This document shows positions 1 to 8,751 of a stretch of DNA of 64,000 nt, piece after piece; the stretch's first letter is position 1; the number at the start of each line of letters is the position of its first letter. Made by a program: the position numbers and the translations under genes. A model generated the notes under the pieces. The model worked only from the letters and a program-made list of their open reading frames with translations, searched no databases and was not told where the DNA came from. The DNA is taken from the NCBI RefSeq assembly GCF_004364165.1, contig NZ_SOAY01000010.1:1205098-1269097 (forward strand). Reading direction: 5' to 3'. This DNA is from Maribacter spongiicola (GTDB taxonomy: Bacteria > Bacteroidota > Bacteroidia > Flavobacteriales > Flavobacteriaceae).

Positions 1-478
1 GACTGTAAATGGTGTTCTAAAAACCGTAGATATAGCAGATGAGAATACACCTTTGCTTTGGGTCCTTAGAGATACTTTAGATTTAAAAGGTACAAAGTTC
101 GGATGCGGAAAAGCTGCCTGTGGAGCATGTACTTTGCATGTAGATGGTGAAGCGGTCAGGTCATGTTCTTATCCCGTAAAATTTGCGGAAGGAAAAAAAG
201 TAACTACAATAGAAGGGTTAGGAGATAGAGAAAATCCGCATCCTGTTCAACAAGCTTGGATAGAGGAAATTGTACCACAATGTGGCTATTGTCAACCAGG
301 TTTTATGATGGCAACGGCTGCGTTGTTAAACAAAGTGCCCAAACCAACAGATGAAGATATTGATAAGAATATTATAAATATATGTCGTTGCGGTACCTAT
401 TACCGAATGCGAAAAGCCATACATAAGGCGGCTGATTTGCAAGCTGAGAAATTAACTAATGATTCTAAAGAGGCATAA
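1..478 (+). CDS. (2Fe-2S)-binding subunit of a molybdenum hydroxylase, isoquinoline 1-oxidoreductase alpha type (5' partial)
   Basis: This is the small iron-sulfur subunit that passes electrons from the molybdenum subunit encoded just downstream. The frame is open from base 2, so the true start lies outside the window; the TTG at 53 is only an internal codon. The plant-type [2Fe-2S] motif [16 protein letters not shown] is followed by a fourth cysteine, and the second cluster domain shows CGYCQPG and [14 protein letters not shown], the standard arrangement of the xanthine dehydrogenase/IorA family. The stop lies three bases before the start of the large subunit, so the two are an operon. The substrate cannot be told from sequence; aromatic N-heterocycles or aldehydes are known for the family. 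Confidence 0.93.
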   Translation, partial: TVNGVLKTVDIADENTPLLWVLRDTLDLKGTKFGCGKAACGACTLHVDGEAVRSCSYPVKFAEGKKVTTIEGLGDRENPHPVQQAWIEEIVPQCGYCQPGFMMATAALLNKVPKPTDEDIDKNIINICRCGTYYRMRKAIHKAADLQAEKLTNDSKEA

Positions 479-481
479 TCG

Positions 482-2656
482 ATGGCTAGTAAACGAAGTG
501 ATTCAAAGAAGGTGTCTAGAAGGAAATTCTTAGTCAAGGGCGGATTAGGAACCATAGGTGTTGTCGCCATTGGAGCCTACTTATTTAGAAGCCCGATAAG
601 ACGTCAAATTTTAGGCGTGGTTAATTCACTTGAAGCTCCTTATCTAGATAATATTGACCAACCGATGGTTTGGTTCGAGGTAACTTCTGATAATAACATC
701 CTATTACATTCTCCCAAAATGGAAATGGGGCAGGGTACATTTACTGGTATTGCCCAAATGGCTGCCGAAGAATTGTCTGTATCTATGGATCAGATTCAAG
801 TAGTGCATGCAGCTTCATCAACTGGTAATGTAGATAGTTTTGCCACTGGTGGTAGTACTTCTATCTCTGGACTATGGAAACCGCTTAGAGAACTTTCTGC
901 CATGCTTCGGGTAATGCTTTTAAAAGAAGCTGCTCTTAAAATGAATGTAGGCGTTGATCAACTTTCTGTTGAAGACGGAATCATATCGGGTAATGGAAAA
1001 ACATTGACTTACGCTCAGGCTGCTGAGGGAGTCGAGAATTGGGAAGTGCCAGATGTTCCTGTATTAAAAGATGCTAAAGATTATAAATACATAGGTCAAC
1101 CTGTAGCTAGGGTTGATTTGGATGCGAAGGTATACGGAGATCCAATATTCGGGATGGATGCTGAAATGCCTGATATGCTTTATGGTGCCGTGGTAAGACC
1201 TTCAAAAATTGGGTCAATATTTGTCAGTGCAGATACTTCTGCGGCAGAAAATATGCCCGGAGTAATTAAAATTATCGTTGAGGATGATTTTGTGGGTGTA
1301 GTGGCAAATTCTATGATTGAAGCTGAGCGTGCTAAAGATGCTATCAATGTTACTTGGGATAGTTATGACAATTTAAATACCGAGGAAATCGTAAAAATGA
1401 TGACTGTCGGCAACGGAAAGTCTTCGGTGATACAGAAGAACGGAGACTCTTTTGGTAATCAAGATGAAGTAGTCACTTTAGAATTTAGAAGTCCAATTGG
1501 GGCACATGCTCAAATTGAACCAAATGGTGTTGTTGCATTTGTAGATGGTGATACTGCGACCATAAAGATATCGACTCAGGTTGTGGGTCTTACTAGAAAA
1601 GAGGTGGCAAAGCGTTTAGATTTAGATGTAGAAAAAGTCAATGTAATACCTACCTATTTAGGTGGTGGTTTTGGTAGAAGATTGCATACACCACATGCTG
1701 TGCAGGCTGCAATAATGTCAAAAGCCGTAGGTAAACCTGTTAAATATTTTTTTAGTAGAAAAGAAGAATTTCAACATGATATGTTTCGACCACCAACACA
1801 TCATGTTGTTAAAGGAAAATTAAATGATCAGGGTTATTTAGACGGTCTTGAACATCAGTTCGTGAGTGGCGATGTTGCCACCGATTCTGCTCTAATACCT
1901 AATGCACTTACCAACTTTTTGGGTGCAGATGTTGGCGCTATTCGCGGCGGATTCATTCAATACACCGCTATACCTAATTTTAAAGCGGAGTGTTGGCACG
2001 TAGCATTGCCTTTTGCTACCAGTTGGTGGCGTAGTTTGGGGTTATTAGCAAATACGTTCGCAATGGAAAGTTTTATGGATGAAATGGCGTTAAAAGCAAA
2101 TAAGAATGCGGTCGATTTTAGATTGCATCAAATTGCAGATGAACCAATTGACATCCGTTTAAAAAATGTAATTAAAGCCGCTGCCGAAAAAGCCAATTAT
2201 AGCGAAGAAGTAAAAGATGGTCGTGCTATGGGTTTTGCTGCTTCTATAGATGCAAATACACCCTGCGCACAGGTAGCGGAGGTTTCAATCGTAGATAGTG
2301 AAATTGTAGTACATAAGGTAACGATTGCTATGGATCCAGGTTTGGCCGTTAATCCTGATCAAATTCGTGCACAATGCGAAGGTTGTATAATTATGGGAAT
2401 GAGTGCCGTACTTTACGAGCAAATGTTTGTGGAGGACGGAGAATTAACGCCAACAATTTACGGACCTTATCAAATGGCATTGATGAAGAATGCACCAAAA
2501 GAAATTGATGTAGTTTTATTGCAAGGTAAAGATACACCAGGTGCAGTAGGGGAGCCACCTCTGGGTCCAATTGGTGCCGCGATTGCCAATGCAGTTAGAC
2601 GCTTAACGGGAGAACGATTAACTGAATTGCCATTAAAGATTTCAAAGAAGGCTTAA
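482..2656 (+). CDS. Molybdopterin-binding subunit of a molybdenum hydroxylase (IorB / aldehyde oxidase type), Tat-exported
   Basis: The large catalytic subunit is 724 residues, the usual size for IorB-like proteins. The N-terminus carries a twin-arginine signal (SRRKFLVKGG followed by a hydrophobic stretch at about 20-35), so the holoenzyme should be folded in the cytoplasm and act in the periplasm. A glycine-rich cofactor loop (LGGGFGRR) lies near residue 395, and the C-terminal motif GAVGEPPLGPIGAAIANAV contains the glutamate that acts as catalytic base in this family. It follows the iron-sulfur subunit by three bases. I infer a two-subunit hydroxylase that passes electrons to a cytochrome; none is encoded in the window. 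Confidence 0.93.
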   Translation: MASKRSDSKKVSRRKFLVKGGLGTIGVVAIGAYLFRSPIRRQILGVVNSLEAPYLDNIDQPMVWFEVTSDNNILLHSPKMEMGQGTFTGIAQMAAEELSVSMDQIQVVHAASSTGNVDSFATGGSTSISGLWKPLRELSAMLRVMLLKEAALKMNVGVDQLSVEDGIISGNGKTLTYAQAAEGVENWEVPDVPVLKDAKDYKYIGQPVARVDLDAKVYGDPIFGMDAEMPDMLYGAVVRPSKIGSIFVSADTSAAENMPGVIKIIVEDDFVGVVANSMIEAERAKDAINVTWDSYDNLNTEEIVKMMTVGNGKSSVIQKNGDSFGNQDEVVTLEFRSPIGAHAQIEPNGVVAFVDGDTATIKISTQVVGLTRKEVAKRLDLDVEKVNVIPTYLGGGFGRRLHTPHAVQAAIMSKAVGKPVKYFFSRKEEFQHDMFRPPTHHVVKGKLNDQGYLDGLEHQFVSGDVATDSALIPNALTNFLGADVGAIRGGFIQYTAIPNFKAECWHVALPFATSWWRSLGLLANTFAMESFMDEMALKANKNAVDFRLHQIADEPIDIRLKNVIKAAAEKANYSEEVKDGRAMGFAASIDANTPCAQVAEVSIVDSEIVVHKVTIAMDPGLAVNPDQIRAQCEGCIIMGMSAVLYEQMFVEDGELTPTIYGPYQMALMKNAPKEIDVVLLQGKDTPGAVGEPPLGPIGAAIANAVRRLTGERLTELPLKISKKA

Positions 2657-2668
2657 TAGAAGTTCTGA

Positions 2669-4108
2669 TTATTGATTAGTATTTTTCTGATTAGCGATAT
2701 TTTTGATCATTCCACCAAAAATGAAGTAGTGGAGCGGCACTATGCTATACCAATATAATCTACCTCGTAAGCCACGTGGTCTAAATGTTGCGGTTTGATG
2801 TAGCACATTATTCTCGTCAATCTTGAACTCTAACCATGCTTCGCCCGGTAATTTCATTTCGGCGAATAGCAGTAGTCGTTTTGCTTTTTTATCTGCTAAT
2901 AGTACCCGCCAAAAATCTAGCGAATCACCAGCAAATATTTTGTTTGGATGTGTTCTTCCACGTCGTAGACCCACACCACCAGAAAGCTTATCCAAAAATC
3001 CGCGTATTTTCCAAAGCCAGTTGCCGTAATACCATCCGGTTTCACCGCCAATACTCCAAATGCGTTCTAATACTTTCTCGGGATTCGAAATTTTTACTTG
3101 TTTATAATCCTTTAGTACTCCAAATTTTGGAACTTGTATATGCTTTTCAAGATTATCGACAAATCGCCCGCTGATCATGCTATCCTTCCAACTACTTATT
3201 ACTAAGTTCTGCTCAATTTTTTTAAAGGCTAAATCAATTGCTTCTTTGTAGGTGTGGGGAGTAATGTCAAGAATATCTTGTAATCGAGTGTCTTTTGCGA
3301 CTACTTCGATCTTCATACTATCCACTAGATTCAATGCCAATTTATATGAGGTAGAGGTTACAAAATATAACCAATACGAAGACAGTTTTGGGGTCATTAC
3401 GGGTACGGTCCAAATCCAGTTTTTGAACCCCCTGACTTCTGCGTATTTATGCAGCATTTCTTTATAGGTCATTACATTAGGACCTGCAATGTCGAAAGAA
3501 TCGTTATACGTTTTTTCATTCCCTAATACACCTGTTAGAAATGTAATGACATCACGTATGGCAATAGGTTGCGTTTTTGTCAATACCCATTTCGGTGTAA
3601 CCATCACAGGTAATTTTTCACACAAATCACGAATAATTTCAAAAGAAGAACTGCCGGATCCTACAATGATACCTGCTCTTAACACCGTTAATTTGAAGTC
3701 GCCCTGATATAAAATATCTTCTACATTTTTTCTAGATTGTAAGTGTTTAGAAAGGTTGTTGTCATTCACAATTCCGCTCAAATAGATTACTTGTTTAATT
3801 TGAGTGTCGGCAACATGTTTATTGAAGTTTTCAGCCGTCTTTGCCTCCATTTCATCAAAATCTTGTATTGAAGAACTCATGGAGTGAATTAGAAAATAGG
3901 CGGCATCAATATCTTTGGGTACTACATTTTCTTTTGGTTCCTCTAGAAAGTCAATTTCAATAACATCTATTTGCTGCCTGGTTTCTTTATCTATAGAAAG
4001 TCTGGTTTCATCTCGTACCGCACAAACAATTTCATGACCCATTTCTAATAGCTGCGGCAAAATACGCATACCTATATAACCATTGGCTCCTGTAAGTAGT
4101 ATCTTCAT
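2669..4108 (-). CDS. SDR-family NAD(P)-binding protein with C-terminal DUF2867 domain
   Basis: The protein begins with a classical Rossmann motif, GANGYIGMRI, at residues 7-16, followed by an extended/atypical SDR core to about residue 290. The last 150 residues match the DUF2867 layout, rich in Trp and Arg (GGETGWYYGNWLW, ATFRPRGLRGRLYWY). At 479 residues it is the normal length for this two-domain family. Its enzymatic reaction is not known. It is the last gene of a three-gene minus-strand operon: its ATG overlaps the stop of the DUF1648 gene as TAATG, implying translational coupling. The 3' end converges on the molybdenum hydroxylase operon. Confidence 0.88.
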   Translation of the reverse strand: MKILLTGANGYIGMRILPQLLEMGHEIVCAVRDETRLSIDKETRQQIDVIEIDFLEEPKENVVPKDIDAAYFLIHSMSSSIQDFDEMEAKTAENFNKHVADTQIKQVIYLSGIVNDNNLSKHLQSRKNVEDILYQGDFKLTVLRAGIIVGSGSSSFEIIRDLCEKLPVMVTPKWVLTKTQPIAIRDVITFLTGVLGNEKTYNDSFDIAGPNVMTYKEMLHKYAEVRGFKNWIWTVPVMTPKLSSYWLYFVTSTSYKLALNLVDSMKIEVVAKDTRLQDILDITPHTYKEAIDLAFKKIEQNLVISSWKDSMISGRFVDNLEKHIQVPKFGVLKDYKQVKISNPEKVLERIWSIGGETGWYYGNWLWKIRGFLDKLSGGVGLRRGRTHPNKIFAGDSLDFWRVLLADKKAKRLLLFAEMKLPGEAWLEFKIDENNVLHQTATFRPRGLRGRLYWYSIVPLHYFIFGGMIKNIANQKNTNQ

Positions 4109-4620
4109 TACTTAGCTATTTTGAACATCTTAAAAATGAAATAAATTGGTAGTAGTGTTACCATGGCTACAATAATTATAGATAGACTTGATATTTTAAA
4201 ACCTAAGTCGATTTTATGAGCAAGTAAAATAATTTCTACTATTGTTGGAGTAGCTATGATTGATATTAATAAGTTTATATATATCAATGTTTGCAAAGAC
4301 ATTTTATAAACTTCTGGGGCATTATTCTCTGTTACTTTAACCGGGTAATTCATATTCCATGGCTTTACCTTTTTTATGATTAAAGCTAAAAGGGCATAGG
4401 TTAATCCCATTATTAAAGGAAGGGTCCAAATTGAATCTTTGTCTCCATAACCATCAACATCTCCCTTGTAATTAAAATGTGTAGGAATGCTATCTGGTAA
4501 ATCGTGGTAAAAAACACCAGCAATTAAAAAATTCACCGCAATTATAATCCATCCTAAAGCGATTTGCCTTTGTTGCTTTTTAGTAAGTTTTATATCTAAT
4601 TTGGGTGAATCTGCGAACAT
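4108..4620 (-). CDS. DUF1648 integral membrane protein
   Basis: The 170-residue protein has about four hydrophobic helices (near residues 25-42, 68-85, 110-128 and 140-162). The loop after the first helix carries the DUF1648 signature LPDSIPTHFNYKGDVDGYGD, as in SdpI-like membrane proteins. The molecular function is unknown; SdpI gives immunity to a killing peptide in Bacillus, but DUF1648 alone does not establish that here. It lies one base after the preceding gene and overlaps the next by one base, so the three genes are probably co-transcribed. Confidence 0.82.
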   Translation of the reverse strand: MFADSPKLDIKLTKKQQRQIALGWIIIAVNFLIAGVFYHDLPDSIPTHFNYKGDVDGYGDKDSIWTLPLIMGLTYALLALIIKKVKPWNMNYPVKVTENNAPEVYKMSLQTLIYINLLISIIATPTIVEIILLAHKIDLGFKISSLSIIIVAMVTLLPIYFIFKMFKIAK

Positions 4621-4621
4621 A

Positions 4622-5047
4622 TTATAAATCTTCTATAGCGGTTGGTGCATTATCAGCTTTATAGCCCACTAGTTTTTTAAAGAATTTCTGTACTGCTTTG
4701 GTGTCAGACTCAACTTTAATAAAATGATGGTCTCTATAAATGGAATAAACAGATGCTTCTCCTTTATAAAGGGTGAGTTTGTAGTAGGGTATAATCAAAG
4801 CATAGCTTTCTAACAAAGAGCGAAAACCGACAATAATACCTTTAGGTCTCATTTCTATATTACAAATATCTCTGTTATTATCTAAAATCAATAAATTTCT
4901 AATTTCTACACTAGTATCGGTAATAATGAGTTTTGGGGAGCCAATGCCGCCCAATGCCCATCGTTCTTTTAATGTAAAAGGCGTACCCACTTCTTCATTT
5001 ATTTTTTTGATAATCTCTTTATTATTGTAAGATACATTTACAAGCAT
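4622..5047 (-). CDS. Conserved-looking hypothetical cytoplasmic protein, first gene of the DUF1648/SDR operon
   Basis: I do not recognise this 141-residue protein. It has no signal peptide or membrane helix and alternates short beta-like stretches (LIITDTSVEIRNLLIL, IIVGFRSLLESYALIIPYY, YSIYRDHHFIKVES) with one C-terminal helix. That pattern would suit a small PH-like beta-barrel, but no diagnostic motif is visible. It starts at ATG 5047 and ends one base before the DUF1648 gene. The divergent 116-base gap to argS probably holds promoters for both directions. Confidence 0.75.
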   Translation of the reverse strand: MLVNVSYNNKEIIKKINEEVGTPFTLKERWALGGIGSPKLIITDTSVEIRNLLILDNNRDICNIEMRPKGIIVGFRSLLESYALIIPYYKLTLYKGEASVYSIYRDHHFIKVESDTKAVQKFFKKLVGYKADNAPTAIEDL

Positions 5048-5134
5048 GCGTATTTGATTGTTGTGTTTTTATTAAAGTTAGCGAAAAGGCGAATGAATGC
5101 CGCATCTGTTTACCTTAAAAGCCTAAAAAATGAT

Positions 5135-5142
5135 TAGTTTTG
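5135..5142 (+). promoter_or_regulatory. Bacteroidota-type -7 promoter element for argS
   Basis: TAGTTTTG matches the TAnnTTTG -7 consensus used by the primary sigma factor of Bacteroidota. No clear TTG -33 box is seen; the closest is TTTACC near 5109. Transcription would begin near 5147, giving argS a leader of about 15 bases. Confidence 0.5.
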
Positions 5143-5163
5143 CAGCCTTAATTAAACGTTTTG

Positions 5164-6945
5164 GTGAATATTCAAGAGGTACTATCAGATAAAGTAAAAG
5201 AAGCGGTTCAATCTATCTTTGACAAGCAATTGCCAAATGTAGAATTTCAACCTACACGTAAAGATTTTGAAGGCGATGTCACTATTGTGGTTTTCCCGAT
5301 GTTGCGCGTGGTAAAGGGGAATCCGGTTCAAATTGGTGAGCAGATTGGTGCATACTTAGAGGAGCATGTAGATGCTGTTGCTGGCTTTAATGTGATTAAG
5401 GGATTTTTGAATATCGTTATTAACGATGGTTTCTATTTAGATTTTTTTAATTCGATTTCTTCAGTGGAGAATTTCGGATTTGTAAAGGAGTCTGATGATG
5501 CGGTTATGGTAGAATATTCTTCGCCAAATACTAATAAGCCATTGCACCTTGGGCATATTCGTAATAATTTATTAGGATATTCTGTTGCTGAAATTTTAAA
5601 GGCATCGGGTAAGAAAGTCTACAAAACACAAATAATCAATGACCGCGGAATTCATATTTGTAAAAGTATGGTAGCTTGGCAAAAGTTCGGAAGCGGAGAA
5701 ACGCCAGAGTCTACAGGTCTTAAAGGAGATAAGCTAGTTGGTAATTATTACGTTGCTTTTGATAAAGCGTACAAAGAACAAATTGCGACATTAGTAGCTG
5801 AAGGTACTGACGTAAAAGTTGCCGAAAAAGAAGCTCCGATTTTACTGGAAGCAAAAGATATGCTTTTAAGGTGGGAGGCTGGCGATGAAGAAACGGTTGC
5901 GCTTTGGAAAACCATGAATGGTTGGGTGTACAAAGGTTTTGAGGTTACGTATAAGAATTTAGGAGTTGATTTTGATACGCTGTATTATGAAAGTGATACT
6001 TACCTTTTAGGAAAAGATGTAGTTGCTGAGGGATTAAAAAAAGGTGTTTTCTTTAAAAAGGAAGATGGTAGTGTTTGGATAGATTTAACCGAAGACGGCT
6101 TAGATGAGAAGATTGTTCTTCGTTCAGATGGTACTGCGGTTTACATGACCCAAGATATTGGTACTGCGATACAACGTGTAAAAGACCACCCAGATGTAAA
6201 TGGTATGGTGTATACTGTAGGGAACGAGCAAGATTATCACTTTAAAGTATTGTTCTTAATACTACAGAAACTAGGTTTCTCTTGGTCTAAAAAACTACAT
6301 CATCTAAGTTACGGGATGGTAGATTTACCAAGCGGAAAAATGAAAAGTAGAGAAGGTACTGTTGTTGATGCCGATGATCTTATGGCAGATATGACACAAA
6401 CTGCCGCTACAATTTCTGAAGAATTAGGTAAGCTGGAAGATTATAATGAAACCGAAAAGCAATCGCTTTATAAAATGATTGGTTTAGGTGCATTAAAATA
6501 CTACATATTAAAAGTAGATCCTAAAAAACGAATTTTATTTGATCCTGAAGAATCTGTAGATTTTCAAGGAAATACTGGTCCGTTTATTCAATATACTTAC
6601 GCTCGTATTCAGTCTATCTTAAGGAAGGCAGAAAGTATGGGTATCGATATTTCTAAAGATGCCAAGGTTACGGAATTACACGGAAAGGAAAAGGAGTTGA
6701 TTAAACAACTTCAAATCTTCCCAGATATCATTCAGTTAGCTGCGGAGAATTATAGTCCGGCATTGATTGCGAATTATACTTATGATTTGGTGAAGGAATT
6801 TAATTCGTTCTACCAGCAAGTTTCTATACTTGGCGAGTCTGACGAAGAGAAGAAAGTTTTACGTGTTCAGTTATCTAAAAAAGTTGCTGAGGTTATACAA
6901 GATGCATTCAAATTATTGGGTGTTGAAGTGCCTGAGCGCATGTAA
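5164..6945 (+). CDS. argS: Arginyl-tRNA synthetase
   Basis: Class I aminoacyl-tRNA synthetase that charges tRNA-Arg. The N-terminal Arg-tRNA-synthetase domain is followed by the HIGH-type motif SPNTNKPLHLGHIRNN near residues 120-135 and, in place of KMSKS, the segment SGKMKSREGT. The C-terminal anticodon-binding helical domain ends in GVEVPERM, the usual end of bacterial ArgS. Length is about 593 residues, normal for the family. A TTG at 5161 precedes a GTG at 5164; the GTG gives MNIQEVLSDK, which resembles the usual flavobacterial N-terminus, so I chose it. A terminator follows directly. Confidence 0.97.
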   Translation: MNIQEVLSDKVKEAVQSIFDKQLPNVEFQPTRKDFEGDVTIVVFPMLRVVKGNPVQIGEQIGAYLEEHVDAVAGFNVIKGFLNIVINDGFYLDFFNSISSVENFGFVKESDDAVMVEYSSPNTNKPLHLGHIRNNLLGYSVAEILKASGKKVYKTQIINDRGIHICKSMVAWQKFGSGETPESTGLKGDKLVGNYYVAFDKAYKEQIATLVAEGTDVKVAEKEAPILLEAKDMLLRWEAGDEETVALWKTMNGWVYKGFEVTYKNLGVDFDTLYYESDTYLLGKDVVAEGLKKGVFFKKEDGSVWIDLTEDGLDEKIVLRSDGTAVYMTQDIGTAIQRVKDHPDVNGMVYTVGNEQDYHFKVLFLILQKLGFSWSKKLHHLSYGMVDLPSGKMKSREGTVVDADDLMADMTQTAATISEELGKLEDYNETEKQSLYKMIGLGALKYYILKVDPKKRILFDPEESVDFQGNTGPFIQYTYARIQSILRKAESMGIDISKDAKVTELHGKEKELIKQLQIFPDIIQLAAENYSPALIANYTYDLVKEFNSFYQQVSILGESDEEKKVLRVQLSKKVAEVIQDAFKLLGVEVPERM

Positions 6946-6947
6946 AA

Positions 6948-6973
6948 AAAAAGATCGCCGAAGCGATCTTTTT
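6948..6973 (+). terminator. Rho-independent terminator after argS
   Basis: An 11-base perfect stem (AAAAAGATCGC / GCGATCTTTTT) with a CGAA tetraloop lies just after the argS stop. The A- and T-flanks make it usable from both directions, so it may also end the opsin transcript coming from the right. Confidence 0.9.
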
Positions 6974-7018
6974 CATAGCAACTATAATTATTAACCAACT
7001 AAATATGTTGCTATTATA

Positions 7019-7756
7019 TTATGCAGTTTTTTTTGCGGTAACTGCTGCACTATACACAACAAGACCAAATCCTATTTTGTTTATTGCATCTCCTATGTTA
7101 TAGATAACATCCATATTAAGACCTAAGTCTCCGAGTCCATCATACCATCCAGGCGTGCCTGCCATGTAACCCAGTGGATAAATTGCCCATCCTACAAGTA
7201 CAAACCAACATAAAGTTTTGTGTGCGGTTAGTACGGCCCCACCTGCCTGCTCTGCCAATTTTTTTGCAGAACCAAACCAAATTTCATATACAATATAAAA
7301 GTACGCAAGACCTGAGATTAATCCCCAAACAGCTGGTCCGCTACCTGTGGTGTAAACTGCCTCTCCAAAGTATCCTGTTACTAACATTACTACTGAAGCT
7401 AAAATTAGTTTCCAGAGTAGTGATTTTTTAGCGCCGGCTACTTTAAGAATTAAATAGAACTCTACACACATTAGTGGTACAGTTAATGTCCAGTCAACAT
7501 ATCTAAAGAAAGTTGGTGACTCTCCAAAAGCCTCCCAATAATCTCTCATATAAAAATAATGTACTGCGGCAATAAATGTAATTATACCAGAAACTAAGAT
7601 TGATGTTCTCCATTTAGAATCAAATTGACTCAATGAAAGAAAAAAGAAAGCAGATGCAGCCATCATAGCCATAGATCCAATAAAAAAGGTAAAACCTACA
7701 TAATCATCTGGTGCCATTTTGGAAACCAGAGAAATTGAAGTAATAAAATGTTCCAT
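7019..7756 (-). CDS. Proteorhodopsin, green-tuned light-driven proton pump
   Basis: Seven-helix retinal protein of 245 residues. Helix C contains FRYVDWTLTVPLMCVEFYLI, giving the proton-pump triad D88 (acceptor), T92 and E99 (donor), which corresponds to D97/T101/E108 of the reference proteorhodopsin. M96 falls at the spectral-tuning position (105 in reference numbering); Met or Leu there gives green absorption. H66 matches the His that pairs with the acceptor, and K227 in GDAINKIGFG is the retinal Schiff-base lysine. The N-terminus has no obvious cleavable signal. The retinal-producing blh gene is divergent with a 77-base gap. Carotenoid genes (crtB, crtI, crtY) are not in the window. Confidence 0.97.
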   Translation of the reverse strand: MEHFITSISLVSKMAPDDYVGFTFFIGSMAMMAASAFFFLSLSQFDSKWRTSILVSGIITFIAAVHYFYMRDYWEAFGESPTFFRYVDWTLTVPLMCVEFYLILKVAGAKKSLLWKLILASVVMLVTGYFGEAVYTTGSGPAVWGLISGLAYFYIVYEIWFGSAKKLAEQAGGAVLTAHKTLCWFVLVGWAIYPLGYMAGTPGWYDGLGDLGLNMDVIYNIGDAINKIGFGLVVYSAAVTAKKTA

Positions 7757-7833
7757 AGTTTAAGTTTTTATAAATTGTTTAAGTAAATTTACAAAAGATT
7801 AAACAGTATTTGTTTAACTAAAATGTTAAAATA

Positions 7834-8751
7834 TTGAACAAAATAAAAAATAAGCATACTGATTTTATCAAGTTAGAAAGCATAACTATTGTAGCCACGT
7901 TCTTTTCATTGTGGTTGGCGGTTATTTTTGAAGACATGATAGAGCATGTTATGGCCTATATTTTTATTCTTTCTTTTGGAATTTTACATGGTGCAAATGA
8001 CCTTACTCTGCTTCAGAGGACTGATACTAAGAAGAAATTAACTCGAAATTATTTCAAGATTCTTTTGTATTATGTAGTTTTTGTATTTGGCAGTATATTA
8101 ATTTTTTATCTAGTGCCAAGCCTAGCGTTAATTGTGTTTGTGCTTTTTAGTGGTTATCATTTTGGAGAACAACATTTTATTTCTAAGACCATTAAAGCAT
8201 CTTTTACAATTAGTGGCCTTTATTTCACCTATGGTACGTTTATTCTTTTCCTCCTTTTTAGTTCAAATTATATGGCAACAGTCGAGATTATTAAAAATAT
8301 AATAGGTTACTCTGTTCCTAAATCTATATTTGAAATTGGATTACTTATTAGTGGTTTAAGTACATTGGCTTTTAGTATCATCTTAATATTGAAGAAAGAA
8401 TTGAAAATTTACCCGATAAAGGAGCTGTTTTTTATAGTAATATTTTTTGTGGTTTTTAAAACAGCTTCTTTGTTATGGGGTTTTACTATATATTTCATCC
8501 TTTGGCATTCCATTCCCTCCCTTTATGATCAGATATTCTTTTTGCATGGTCATATTAATAAAAGTTCCTTTCGTTCATTTGTGGTAACATCATTACCATA
8601 TTGGTTAATTTCTGTTGTGGGACTACTTTTCTTGCTATTTATTTTTAGAGATAACTTTGAAAAGTCTTTAGCTTTCTTTTTCTCTTTTTTGGCTGCTATA
8701 ACCTTTCCTCATGTATTGGTGATTAAAAAGTTAAATCAAAATCAAAACTGA
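7834..8751 (+). CDS. blh: Brp/Blh family beta-carotene 15,15'-dioxygenase
   Basis: Membrane enzyme that cleaves beta-carotene into two retinal molecules, the chromophore of the neighbouring opsin. The family's conserved histidine motifs are visible: GILHGANDLTLL near residue 50, GYHFGEQHF near 108, and WHSIPSLYDQI near 228. About eight hydrophobic segments fit the multi-pass fold, and 305 residues is the normal length. No in-frame ATG occurs before residue 35 and the frame is closed by a stop at 7819, so the TTG at 7834 is the best start. The 3' end overlaps the convergent TonB receptor gene by ten bases. Confidence 0.94.
   Translation: MNKIKNKHTDFIKLESITIVATFFSLWLAVIFEDMIEHVMAYIFILSFGILHGANDLTLLQRTDTKKKLTRNYFKILLYYVVFVFGSILIFYLVPSLALIVFVLFSGYHFGEQHFISKTIKASFTISGLYFTYGTFILFLLFSSNYMATVEIIKNIIGYSVPKSIFEIGLLISGLSTLAFSIILILKKELKIYPIKELFFIVIFFVVFKTASLLWGFTIYFILWHSIPSLYDQIFFLHGHINKSSFRSFVVTSLPYWLISVVGLLFLLFIFRDNFEKSLAFFFSFLAAITFPHVLVIKKLNQNQN

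Noticed and set aside
53..478. Start of the iron-sulfur subunit at 53
   Set aside because: The TTG lies inside a conserved region and the frame is open upstream to base 2.
2823..3174. Plus-strand ORFs opposite the SDR/DUF2867 gene
   Set aside because: They are antisense shadows of a well-supported gene with no protein-like features.
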